Below are positions 49,103 to 59,879 of a DNA stretch of 64,000 nt, one piece after another (within the stretch, counting starts at the first letter, position 1; every line of letters begins with the position of its first letter). Source of the DNA: Crocodylus rhombifer. Its lineage: Eukaryota; Chordata; Crocodylia; Crocodylidae. The translations under genes and the position numbers were made by a program. The stretch spans positions 1,145,953-1,209,952 of the forward strand of contig JAVSML010024260.1 of assembly GCA_038503035.1 (NCBI GenBank), read 5' to 3'. The notes beneath the pieces are model-generated. The model was not told the origin of the DNA, did not search any database, and saw only the letters and a list, made by a program, of their open reading frames with translations.

Positions 49103-51159
49103 ATAAGGAGCTGATAGTCTCCTCTGCTAGATATATTTCTCAGTTGTATGAAGGATAAGTTTATAGAAGGCCTTATAATGAAGAATCTAGTGTAGTAACC
49201 ACATTGAAATTAAAACTGAAAAATTTGAGCTTAACAGGAGAAACCTCCAGCTGTTTGCTTAATCAGGTAAACCATGTCCAGAGTCTGTTATCATATCTGG
49301 GAAATGTTGGGGAATTCAATACAAATTAAACTTTAAAAATCAGTCCTTTCCAAAGGTTGTCTCAGATTTTTGTTTGGCTTAATTGTGCGTCTTGGATTCC
49401 ACATCATACAAATCCAAACCTTGGCAGCTCAAAGCTATCTTTTGATAAAAATAGTTTAGAGTCTCTTTCACACATCTCTAGATTTTTGAAGGCTGTGACT
49501 AATCAGTGTACTGTTTAAAGCAGATTTTTGCCAGCTGGGGTCTGCTGATCCAGCATATAATGAGCAGCCTTTTTTTTAAATCAGTGTCTACCTCATCTCT
49601 GTTTCCTTTCAGTTTAGGCCACTTGTTTTTTTATTTACAATCGCTTTCACTGGAAGGGTCAGGAAGTTAAATATATTTGTTTTTAAAAGCCTTTCCTTCA
49701 ACTTTTTCCAGACAAAATTGTATTCAGAACAGCTGCTGATCTCTATTATTTCAACCCAGGTGTCAGTCTTATAAACCAACTCATTTTCAAGACCCCAGAA
49801 GGCTCGACCTGGATAGTTACTGGATGCAGTTACTTGTCCATATGCTCATCCTCACTGTGGGTGCTTATGTGCCTTAGCATTCAAGCTTTTTTTGCCTTAG
49901 CAGTACCTGCAAAGTACTTGCAATACCTGCAGACCCTGTCAGGTCTTCTATTCTGAGAAAGAAAAGAGCTTGAGACTCCGCTGAGTGACTCTTTATCTTC
50001 AGAGCAAGTCCATGGGGGATCGTGATGCAGTTTGATGTCATACATCCTCTGGCACCAGATATGTCAGGAAAACCATTCCTGGTGTGTGCTCAACTAGTTC
50101 CTTTGACAGGCCACAGTTCTTAAGTAGTTCCTACAGGAGATCCCTGCTCTGGGTCTCCAGATGATTGCTGGCCATCATGCAACAGAGAATTCTGGTTTTG
50201 TTAATGTCATTAAGGGATCCCTGAACTCTGCATCTAGTCCCAGACCCTGTCAACCAGGATGGAGGGAAACATATACCCTCTTGTTTCACAGCTTCAATTT
50301 TGGATGGCTCCTAGGATTAGAGGATGACCTGCCTCCATTGGAGACATCCTAATTCACAGACAAAAGGACTAAACTAAATGTGTTCATCTAACTCTGCTAT
50401 TCCCATTCATAAGATGGTGCGTGCCACTCTGCTAGTGATTCAGAAGCCACTCTGCTGGTGATTCATGTAGTCCAACTCTTGAAATATTTGGTTCATCTTA
50501 AATATGCAGGTTTCTCATCAGCTGCTATCGCAGCCCATTATCATCTAATTACAGGTAAATGTGGTTTTTTCAGACAGCAGCCCTGAAATTCCTCTACGAT
50601 TTTCCAAAATCTGTCTTCCAGTAAAGGAGGCTGTCCCACAGTGGGATCTCAGTATGTTTCTCATGCCTTTAAATCCATGGCAGTGTGCTCCTTCTTTGCC
50701 TTTCCATGAAAATGTCTTTTCTGAGCCTATTACTTCACTGTGGATGGGAGGTAAAGTCCAGGCCCTTTTGTCAAATCATCTGTATCCTTCTGATCAGGTA
50801 ATTTATCCTTTAAGACCCACCCCAAGTTTCTACCCAGAGTGGTCATAGATTTCCACCTTAGCCAGCTTGTCAGTATTCTTTCTTAACCCTCATACCTCTG
50901 GATGTGAAGAATTATTGCAAGTGTTCTGTATAAAAGGAGTTTTGTGATTCTCCCTTCACAGACAAAGTCTTTCAGAAGTTTCCACAGCTCTTTAGCTGAG
51001 AAATCTAAGTTGTAGTGCTATTAGCATAAACAGGTGAATATCACATTGTGTCAAGTTGTGTTACAAGACTGCCAAAACAAAACTGCCTTCTGTAGTCAGA
51101 GCTCATTCCACCAGAATCCATTTACAGCCTACCTACACAATTTATGAGCAGCTAGAAAG

Positions 51160-52165
51160 TAAGGTGATAACAAACACCACAAATTTGTCAAGACTGGATC
51201 ATGTCAAACCAATCTAATTTTCTACACTGGCAGGATAAGGTCTACTGTACTTTCAGGAATCAGTAGATAACATGTATTTTGACTTTAGAAAGCCTTTTGA
51301 CAAGACCCCATATATGACATTCTCATAAGCAAACTATGGAAAGCAGTCAATGGAATCACTATCAAGTGGGTACATGACTAGTTAAAAATACATCCAAAGA
51401 GTAGTCCTTTCCGATTTACCACAGGGGTCTGTCCTGTTCAATATTTCCATTAATGACTTGGATGATGGAACAGAGAATACACTTACAAATTCTGGGTGAC
51501 ACCCTTCCCATCAAGTTGCAAGCACACCAACTGACAGGATCAGAGTTCAAAATAGTCCTGATAAATTGGACAAATGGCCTGAAATCAGATGAAATTCAGG
51601 CAAAGGCAAAAGCAAATACAAAACCTTATACTTGGGAAGGAGAAGTCAAATGCAGATACAAAATGGGGAAAACTGACTACAGAAAGGGTTCTGGGAGTTT
51701 AACCAGTTTACAAAATATCTGTGAGACACCACCACAATGCTATTTCATGACAGGCAAATATCATCCTCGGACATACTAACAGAAATGTCATGTGTAAGAT
51801 ATATTAGCTGATAATTTCACTCATCTCTACGCTGGTGAGTGCCAAGCAATAAAATTTCGTTGGAGTACCGAGGCAATAAAGTTTACTTAATGTAGAAAAG
51901 ACAAAAAACTGAAGGATCCAATCATGAAAACTAGTATTCCAACATGTGGAAAGAAATAAAAAGTGTTAAAAAGAAAATGGTGTTCAATATGTCCACTGAT
52001 AGAAAAATAAAAAATAAAATAACTCAATTTGATTTGTAGCAGTCAGTTAAATATTATGAGAGAGCTTCCTAACTCTTTGGGCAGTTAAGCATTGGAATAG
52101 GTTATCTAAGGAAGTTGTGAAGGTTTTTACAGATATGATAGACAAACATCCATTAGAGTATAATT
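51160..52165 (+). mobile_element. Old CR1 LINE, + strand, left part
   Basis: A heavily decayed copy. The order of recognisable blocks is the CR1 reverse transcriptase: TGTCAAGACTGGATCATGTC (the Q...CRTNL region), TTTGACTTTAGAAAGCCTTT (DFRKAFD), CCACAGGGGTCTGTCCTGTT (PQGSVL), ATTTCCATTAATGACTTGGA (FINDLD) and, near 52.05 kb, the tail. A young CR1 in reverse orientation follows at 52166. The old element resumes after it, with AGTGGGTTACATGATTTCTT and CCTACCAGCCCTATATTT at 53.75-53.8 kb. Confidence 0.75.
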
Positions 52166-53708
52166 CATAGTTTCATAGTTTCTAGGGTCGGAAGGGACCT
52201 GAACAGATCATCTAGTCCGACCCCCTGCCATGGCAGGAAAGAATACTGGGGTCAAACAACCCCAGCAAGATGTGCATCTAACCTCCTCTTAAACACCCCC
52301 AGGGTAGAAGCCTGCACCACTTCTCTTGGAAGTTGGTTCCAGGCCCTAGCCGCCCTGACTGTGAAGTAGCGCCTCCTGATATCTAACCTAAACCTACCCT
52401 CTGCCAGCTTGTGACCGTTGTTCCTGGTCACTCCTGGCGGTGCTTGGAGGAACAGTGACTCCCCCAGTGCCTGCTGATCCCCCCTGACTAGTTTATAACA
52501 GGCCACTAGATCCCCCCCTCAGCCTTCTCTTTTGGAGGCTGAACAGGTTCAGGTCCCGTAGCCTCTCCTCATAGAGCCTGCCCTGTTGTCCCCTGATCAT
52601 ACAAGTGGCCCTCCTCTGGACCCTCTCCATGCTGTTGACATCCCTCTTGAAGTGTGGCGCCCAGAACTGGACGCAATGCTCCAGCTGCGGCCTGGCCAGT
52701 GCCGCATAGAGGGGGAGGATCACCTCTTTGGACCTGCTCGAGATGCATCTGTGGATGCATGACAAGGTACGGTTGGCCTTCCTGACTGCTTCCCCACACT
52801 GCCAACCCGTGTTCATCTTGGAGTCAATGATGACCCCCAGATCCTTTTCTGCCTCCATGCTGACAAGAGGGGAGTTCCCTAACCTGTAGGTATGGTGCCG
52901 GTTGTTCCTCCTGAGGTGAATCACCTTGCACTTGTCTGTGTTGAAACCCATCCTATTCTCGTCTGCCCACCCTTGTAACCTGTCTAGGTCTGATTGTAGC
53001 CTGTTGCATCCTTCCAATGTGCCCACGTCCCCCCACATCTTAGTGTCATCAGCAAATTTGAACAGGGTGCTTTTTACCCCCTCGTCCAAATCGCTGATGA
53101 AGATGTTGAACAGTGCGGGCCCGAGGACCGAGCCCTGTGGAACCCCACTGTCCACGTCCTTCCAGGTTGAGAAGGACCCATCCACTACCACCCTCCGGGT
53201 GCGGCCCTCCAGCCAGCTGGTGACCCATTTGACTGTCTGGGTGTCTACACCACAGCCCCCCAGTTTCTTAATGAGAACGGTGTGAGAGACAGTGTCAAAA
53301 GCCGTCCGGAAGTCCAGGAAGACGATGTCCACTGCTACCCCTACATCTAATGATCTGGTGATCTGATCGTAAAAGGCCACTAGGTTGGTCTGACAGGACC
53401 TGCCACTGATGAACCCATGTTAGTTGCCCCTAAGCATGCAGTCCCCTGCTGGCCCCTCCTGGATGTGTGCCAGCATAATTTTCTCGAACAGCTTGCCTGG
53501 GATCAAAGTAAGACTGACCGGCCTATAGTTTTCCGGGTCCTCCTTCCTGCCTTTTTTGAAGATGGGGACCACGTTGGCCCTCTTCCAGTCCTCTGGTACC
53601 TCACCAGAGCACCACGAGTGCTCGTAAAGTTGTGCCAGGGGACTTGCAATGACCTCGGCCAGTTCTTTTAGAACTCTAGGGAGGAGATCATCCGGACCGG
53701 CTGACTTG
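52166..53708 (-). mobile_element. Young CR1 LINE, 5'-truncated, reverse orientation
   Basis: This is the best-preserved retroelement of the window. The minus strand carries, from the 5' side, the NYRPVSLT and KLFEKIMLAHIQEGPAGDCM stretches, then HGFISGRSCQTNLVAFYDQI. The 295-codon frame at 52493-53380 includes DIVFLDFRTAFDTVSHTVLI, SGVPQGSVLGPALFNIFISD, the FADD box in LFKFADDTKMW, DLGVIIDSKMN and RVQRRATCMIRG. The tail frame at 52252-52506 ends in LDAHLAGVV. Visible lesions are a CAA-to-TAA nonsense change just upstream of HGFISG (about 53.42 kb) and an added C in the C-run at about 52511 that shifts the frame at RLRG. The 3' end is CTATGAAACTATGA. Confidence 0.96.
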
Positions 53709-53815
53709 AATAAAGTTTACTTAATGTAAACCTGTGTGAAAGCAGGAGAGTGGGTTACATGATTTCTTGAAGTCCCTACCAGCCCTATATTTATGGTTTT
53801 TGGATAAATCCTTCA
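53709..53815 (+). mobile_element. Old CR1 LINE, right part (3' end)
   Basis: Continuation of the CR1 at 51160-52165 after the nested young copy. GGGTTACATGATTTCTTGAA and GTCCCTACCAGCCCTATAT correspond to the CR1 3' UTR block ending in CTTCCAGCCCTA. It starts with a 20-base sequence also present at 51875-51894. Confidence 0.65.
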
Positions 53816-54487
53816 GGAAGTCAATTTGTTCATTTCCTTTGTTGGCATGATTAAAGGCAGTTATCTTCAGATGTATTATATCTCCTATTCAGTTAGAAGT
53901 TTACATAAAAAATAATGAACAAATACCACTTTCAATTCTTAGATCACATTCAGCAAAATATACCTCTTTCTGACCAGAGAAAAATAAAGTGCCTTTTGAC
54001 AAGGTCCGTCGGGCGGCCTCTCAATAGTCTGTATATTTTTGTCTCTATGTACAGTTTATGAATTCTGTTGGATGTTGAGGACACACTGCACATCTGTCAG
54101 AATGAAAGCTCCATTTTGAATGTGTAGCTTGCTTGCCTGCTTTGCTGTCTTTTCTTTCCATATTAAGCTAAAATGCACGGAAGCAGCACACAGAAGTACA
54201 TGGCAAAGGAATTACAGTAGGGAGTCATTAAAGTTTGATGCTAGTCCATTCAAATGGAATGTACTTTGGCAAAGGGATAGCTGCCATCCAGGGGAAACCA
54301 GTTTTCATGTCGGAACTCCATGGGATTAGTGAGTAATGCATTATCTGGTGGGGGACTTAAATCATCTGGTGGGGCTGGTCTGACATTCACTTGACAAACG
54401 GGACTGAAGGTTATTACAGGGTCTCTTACCAACCATAAAAGGGGAGAAAGAAAAGAAATCAGAGACATGCTGTGGTTAGAAGAGAAG

Positions 54488-54625
54488 AGAGGGTTAGTTA
54501 GTTCTGTTAGTCTGAAAGCAGGCAGAAGGCAGGGTAGATTTATACCTCTTCAATCAACTAAATCAGGTAAATATAGCATAAGCTTTCATAAGCATTGGGC
54601 TTACTTCATCAGAAGCCATGTGAAA
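54488..54625 (-). repeat. Short retroelement with hammerhead-like core
   Basis: On the minus strand CTGATGA (54606-54612) is followed by an 18-base hairpin (54588-54605: GTAAGC pairs with GCTTAT, one pair being G-T) and then GAAA (54584-54587) and GCTTATGC. CUGAUGA-stem-GAAA is the hammerhead ribozyme core order, although an extra A sits between CUGAUGA and the stem. Downstream on that strand comes CAGACTAACAGAACTAAC, resembling the tail of a repeat family common in turtles and crocodilians. Its overall identity is from memory. Confidence 0.5.
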
Positions 54626-56385
54626 GAGTGGGGGATCCTAAAATCCTTAGAAGACTCTGTTATAATCCCAAAGAGTATTCAGGAAAGATGATGAAGCAGA
54701 AAAATGGGAGTAGGCCTTTTATTGCTTTGTCTAGATCTTTATATCAAGTGCTAGTTAAATTAAAGACCAGGTGGCCTTGGATCCCTTTGGTCTACTTCTG
54801 CTGTCACAGATCCCTGAAGGCAAAATACTTACAAAGTGGATCTCCTGGAAAGGTGTGCTTAATCAACTGGAATCTCTGTAGAGTCAGCACTTATCCCAGA
54901 GGTCTAGGGCAATTGGGCTAAAGGATCCCATCTCTCTGACGATCTGGCAGGGTATTAGAAGAATGCTAGAGAGCCCAAGGAAAGGGTCAGTGCTGCAGCC
55001 TGTTCAGAGTCAAGGATTTTAAACCACATGAATAGACCATAGCTTGGGGATATCCAGCAATTTTTTAGTGCTGCTACAGTTTCATTTTCTTACTCTTCAT
55101 CATACGTTCCTTTCTTTGAGTGACAGCGTACTTTTTTGGTCACTCCTTAAATGAGGCTTTCTTTTGGATGTGAAAACAGACTGTTTAAACTTACCTCACA
55201 TATACTTTCCCATAACAAAGGAGTCCTCTAATTTAGTAATTTATCTTCTCTATTACATAGTTTGCACTGATTTATAGTGTTCCAGATTTTAAAGCTGTGA
55301 AAGTACCTCCACTGGGAAATAAGATGCTGTTACTTGGCTCCTGCATATGGACAAGTTTGTACACCAAATGAGTTTTGGATACTTCCTTTTCTGAACATAG
55401 CTAGTCAGAAATTTGCCTGTTGATTAGAGGATTGTTCCATTTCATCAGGATATTTAAATTTTCAGTTAATTATACCCATGTAATTCTTTGGCATCAGCAA
55501 GACTGCATACTTATGTTCATTAATATTACCAGTAATAAGAATATTTGTTTTGATAGCTACTAAGACTTAACAAAGAATGGGGATCACTATGCAGACTGTA
55601 TGAATGGAGTAGATACAGTCACTGGTCCCAACAGTGTACAATCTAAATAGGTCAGAGACAGTTTTGAGGAAAGTATATAATAAACAATAAGAGTGAATGG
55701 TACGATGGCAGCAAATGACACCTCTTTCAGGGGAGGGTGCAAAAAGTGAAAGGAAAGGAAAGGAAAGTGATGCAGGGAGGTTGCAGATGTACTGTGAAAC
55801 TGAGTTAGATTTGATTTAAATAGCCATGGCAGAGAAAGTGTAATCAAGACCATAGAAATATCTCTGAATATCCAGAGCTCCTAGCTTGAGCTTTTTTGCA
55901 GCTGGAATCTCTGGCTTGCTCCTTTATGTAGTTGGTCCTCAAGGACACGTAGCAGGTAAGAGAAAGGGAGCCATGTAGACTAAACAGGTTGGTCTCTTCC
56001 AGGTACAAGGAAGCACTGTAATTAAGATTCCGCCCACAAAGGCAAATGCACATAGTAACAGAGCAAGTAAAAAAATGAATATGTGGTACAGCTGAAAATA
56101 CAAGGGAAGTCATGTAGGCAAAATGTACTAGCACAAGAGAAATATTGTCAGAGTATCTTTACTACTATTTATGCTACAGTGTTCTTCAAAGTGCTGAAGG
56201 TCCTGTACAGGCATGTAGCCAAATACAGTTAAAACTTCCAGCAGTTTAAGAATAGATTGGACTTAGATTATAACTGTAACAATCCATAAGGGTGGATTGT
56301 CAGGGAGGGGTTAACAAAAGCAAGATTATTCAGTCACTGTTCAGAGAGCTAGGCAGAAAAAGATCATTCTATTTCACAGTATTTC

Positions 56386-56390
56386 AGTAC
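56386..56390. repeat. 5-bp target site duplication, left
   Basis: AGTAC, repeated at 57344-57348 directly after the LTR. Confidence 0.65.
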
Positions 56391-57343
56391 TGTAACAGGG
56401 GGCCTGCTCGGGGCTGCTTTCCTGGCGGCCTGCCCACTTGTTCCTGGGACAACCGCCCACGTTCTCTCCCACCACGCCTTGATATTAATTAAAGGTGTAA
56501 TTAAGCAGGAGGCCTCCCATTTTCTGCCCCGATGCCAGGGGACGCTATATGTGACTCCTTTCCTCCTCCACACCGCAGCCCAAGCCTTGCAGATGGCATC
56601 TCGATGTTCCTTTAATCTCCAGCCCCCACAGTGGGCCCCAGAATCCTCCTATTGAACCCCACTTGGATTCCTCTTGCTCAAGCGCCTCTTCCACCATCAT
56701 ACTGGGCAGCAAAGCTCCCTGACCTGGTTACCCTTTGGATGTGGTCCCCCCACTGAGACATTTGGCTCATCTAGCCCTGGCCCACCTCCAGGCCAGTCGG
56801 GACCCCAGACCCTCAGCTCTTGGGCATCCCTTGGGGTGGGCCCCTGGCCCTTCGACCTTTCCGGTCCTGCCCCCAGCATGGGCCACTCAGGGGAAGCTCA
56901 GACAGGCCTGAGTCTATAGCCCTTCTCTCATTTTTTGAGGGTCCATCCCCTGGGCCCTCCCTAACAAGGGGTAACCCACCCAGTAGTGAGGGCTAGGGGT
57001 TAAGGCACCCCAATCCCCCTTCCACCAGGGTGGTAACTAGCTTGGCATTTCCTGGGGGCTCCTGCGCCACTGGGAGCCCCACCAGGCCACCCACTCCCGG
57101 CAGGGTGCAGTTTTAGTTCGTACCCAGGACCAGGAGCTTCTCCTTCCCCTACTGCTCCTCCCTTACCTCCAGATAATACTAGCAGCACCCCCAGCCAGGC
57201 AGTGTTGTTACATGGCTTCCAGCAGCAGAACTGCCCTTTTCATATGGGCAGCCCCAGATCCAAAATGGCTGCCCTCATCAGGCACCTGGCAGCTGCCAGC
57301 TCCAGGCCCTTGAAGTGGCAGGCACACATAGTGTCCTGCCACA
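56391..57343. mobile_element. Solo LTR, 953 bases
   Basis: The GC-rich segment begins TGTAACAGG and ends CCTGCCACA, so the termini are TG...CA with an imperfect inverted repeat (TGTnnCAGG). It is flanked on both sides by the 5-base direct repeat AGTAC. This is the signature of an LTR-retroelement or endogenous retrovirus reduced to a solo LTR by recombination between its two LTRs. No gag, pol or env sequence is present. The small open frames inside it (81 codons and less) have no domain. Strand and family are unknown. Confidence 0.65.
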
Positions 57344-57348
57344 AGTAC
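57344..57348. repeat. 5-bp target site duplication, right
   Basis: AGTAC, matching 56386-56390. Confidence 0.65.
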
Positions 57349-57474
57349 TTTGAAGTTTGACTTTGTTCCAATTTGGAACAAAAACTAAACCTTCTGAAAT
57401 TCTCAGTGAAAGAGAATGGACCCCTGGTTGTTGCATGGTAGCCTGCCTGAGAACCTGCCCTGAACTGCCCTGAA

Positions 57475-57540
57475 GATGTCAGGCAGGTTATAATGTGTCA
57501 TAAATCCTATGTGTATATTTAGTCCACGATTTTTAGTATC
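57475..57540 (-). repeat. Inverted repeat arm of the Penelope-like insertion
   Basis: Reverse complement of 57776-57841 with three mismatches in 66 bases and a 235-base spacer. Inverted partial copies next to the sense copy are known for Penelope-like insertions. Confidence 0.9.
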
Positions 57541-58115
57541 TCATCCAATGTACCAAATGCCCAGATGAAAAATACGTAGGAGAGACCAAACAACAACTGC
57601 GCACCAGAATGAACGCACACCGGAAATCTATCAAAGACAGGAATACCCAATTACCTGTGGGGGCATGTTTCTCACAAGAAAACCACTCTCCAATCTCTCA
57701 GTCCTGATCCTCAAAGGAAATTTACAACGCACTTCCCAGAGACGAGCCTATGAACTCCACTTCATCAACCTCCTGGATACTAAAAATCATGGACTAAATA
57801 TAGACATTGGATTTATGACACATTATAACCTGCCTGACATCTGACTTCCTAGGTATCTCTTCACTATTCATCCCCCTGTCTCTCACCCATTGACTCCTCA
57901 GTCTATACTCTCACTGACTACCTGTCTTGTATGCAGACCAGCCCAGCCTCTGGCTGCTTTACTTTTCATTCCATCCAGGAAGAGCACACACCAACTGCTG
58001 AAACTTCCTTAGCCTGACGAAGGGTTTTTGAACCCAAAAACTTGCTTAATAATTGTTTTCCGACTATTTAATTTGGTCTAATAAAAGATATCAGATTCAC
58101 GCAAAGAACCTTGTT
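57475..58115 (+). mobile_element. Penelope-like retroelement 3' end with GIY-YIG domain
   Basis: From 57537 the + strand reads YLIQCTKCPDEKYVGETKQQ, then LRTRMNAHRKSIKDRNTQLP. This is the GIY-YIG endonuclease of Penelope-like elements with its Cys pair, the YVG half of the motif and the conserved Arg and His. After one frame break (about 57.68 kb) it continues LILKGNLQRTSQRRAYELHF and INLLDTKNHGLNIDIGFMTH to a stop near 57843. A 66-base inverted copy of the C-terminal coding end (57776-57841) lies at the left edge (57475-57540). The 3' UTR contains CTGACGA, a small GGGTT/AACCC hairpin and AAAA (58014-58039), a hammerhead-like remnant, and ends about AATAAAAGATATCAG. The reverse transcriptase is absent. 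Confidence 0.8.
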
Positions 58116-58855
58116 TGCTCATGCACTGTTGGGAATTCTTTTGTCTGACTGATCCTTAAAGTTGCTGAAGCTTGAAGCTATCCAGGACCAAAACAGCAAA
58201 AGATGCTAATACGCCATTTGGAAGCGGGGAATACCCTGATATTGTAATGGCTGCAAGTAGCATTGATTTTATTTATCTAAGCTGTCGATCCATGAGCATA
58301 ATAAAGAGTAAATGGTTCTTGTGTGTGAAACACAGAGGTTGGAGAACCCTATCCCCTGCCAAGCTTGAAAAAAAGGACTTGGGTTAGCAGCCGTAGTTTT
58401 ATCCATCCTTCATGCAAGGACTGATGGAAAGTCATTATGGTTTGGTTTCAATATTTTAGTCTTAGGGGCTGTAAAATTCTTCTTTACTTGTTGGTTGTTT
58501 ACTTTTTAACTGTAAGGTGGATTATTTGCTATATGTTACTACTGCTTGTAAAATTATTATTGTTTATCTATATGTGCAAGTGTCCGCTTACTGTATTTGT
58601 TTGCTAGAGGGTAATGTTTTTATTTCTGTGAGCTATAATTGACCAAAATCATTTCATTTTTGTATAATATAGAAGCTTTAAATAGAAGCCTACCTGCAAT
58701 GCAAGGGTAATTTGCACAGCTGTCTGAGTAAACGCAAGATGACATAATAAAGAATATATTAAATGTTGTGCTAGAATGTTGAATGTTCCGCTGCTTGCTA
58801 CTAATGTTTTTTCTTTTATCCTGAGTCATTTTATTTTTTTCCTTTTTTGTCATAG

Positions 58856-58975
58856 TGCCTTTGACTTGGTAAACATTCATCTTTTCCATGATGCTTCCAA
58901 TTTAATTGCTTGGGAAACAAGCCCATCGGTTTACTCAGGAATACGACATAAGGCTCTTGGTTATGTACTTGATAG
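58856..58975 (+). CDS. INPP5A: INPP5A internal exon D
   Basis: This 120-base exon completes the Cys codon split with exon C and reads AFDLVNIHLFHDASNLIAWE, then TSPSVYSGIRHKALGYVLD, ending with AG of a codon expected to be Arg. It holds the VNIHLFHDASN motif of inositol polyphosphate 5-phosphatases, a strand and active-site loop of the fold whose His and Asn region contributes to phosphate and metal handling in the family. The acceptor follows a long T-rich tract (TTTTTTGTCATAG) and the donor is GTATGT. No further INPP5A exon was found in the remaining 5 kb, so the DRxxDQRFEK exon and the catalytic GDFNFR exon must lie beyond the window. Confidence 0.96.
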
Positions 58976-59879
58976 GTATGTATTAGATTCTACTAGCCTC
59001 TCTCATTCTCCTCTTCTCCTTAGTAATTTATAAAACCTATCCCAAAAGGTTACCCTCTGGGAACACTGAGATTTTGGTTCCATTGTTAGATACCATTCAT
59101 GTATAGCATACTGATTATAGAGTTTTCTTCCACTTCAGATACAGCAGTAATACAAATTAAAATAATACACTTTGCAAAAAAGTTAATAATTTTTTTGTGG
59201 TTCACATTGAAGATCAGTTTGTGATGCATATTCTTTAAGAAATGTAAAAGACTGGGGAATGTCTCTGGAATCACTGAAGACTTGCATAGAATAGGAAAAA
59301 AGTGGATTTTTAAAACATGATAGCCACTCCATTTTAAAAGTAATCATTTTCGTTGGTCTAAACAAACTTAAATAAAAGGAATAGTGCTGACCTTCAGATG
59401 TATTTTTACCCCTGGTGTTTGAATCTCATAATAGGCACACCATACTGAACTACTAAGAGATAATATAATATTTATCCAGCAGTTGCCATAACTATTCGTA
59501 ATGCCATGCTCTGTAACAGATTAACAATGTAGACTCATTTTGATGATCAGTTCATTTTTCAGCATATATTGAACAATGTTAAGAATATTTGCAAGCAATT
59601 TACTTAGCAGTTATAAGTCTGTAACAGAGGCAGCTATTTTCAATCCCAAGAAAAGACAATTCATGCATACGTATTTTGTCAAAAATATACACAAAAGGGA
59701 AGCACTGGAATACAGTAGCAGTTTGAACTCTCAATATAATGATTCTTCTTCCAAGAGAAATAGAGCCTAGAAGTTTCTCTTTTTAAATAAGACTTTTTTG
59801 TAATGTTATCTTTGAAATAAAGGTTGTGCTGCAAATAGCTTTTTAGGAATCTCTCTGGCATCCTTTCATCTGCAAGAGA
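58976..59879 (+). other. INPP5A: INPP5A intron after exon D, unique part
   Basis: AT-rich intronic DNA after the GTATGT donor. I see no exon or repeat. Confidence 0.6.

Larger units (their letters stand above)
42451..58855 (+). other. INPP5A: INPP5A intron between exons C and D
   Basis: This 16.4-kb intron is rich in young transposons: CR1 copies at 42.8 and 52.2 kb in opposite orientation, GC-rich foldback elements, a solo LTR and a Penelope-like element. The stretches 44.65-45.72, 45.8-47.0, 49.1-51.15, 53.82-54.48, 54.63-56.38 and 58.12-58.85 kb hold nothing I can name beyond simple AGGAA repeats near 55.75 kb. Confidence 0.85.
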
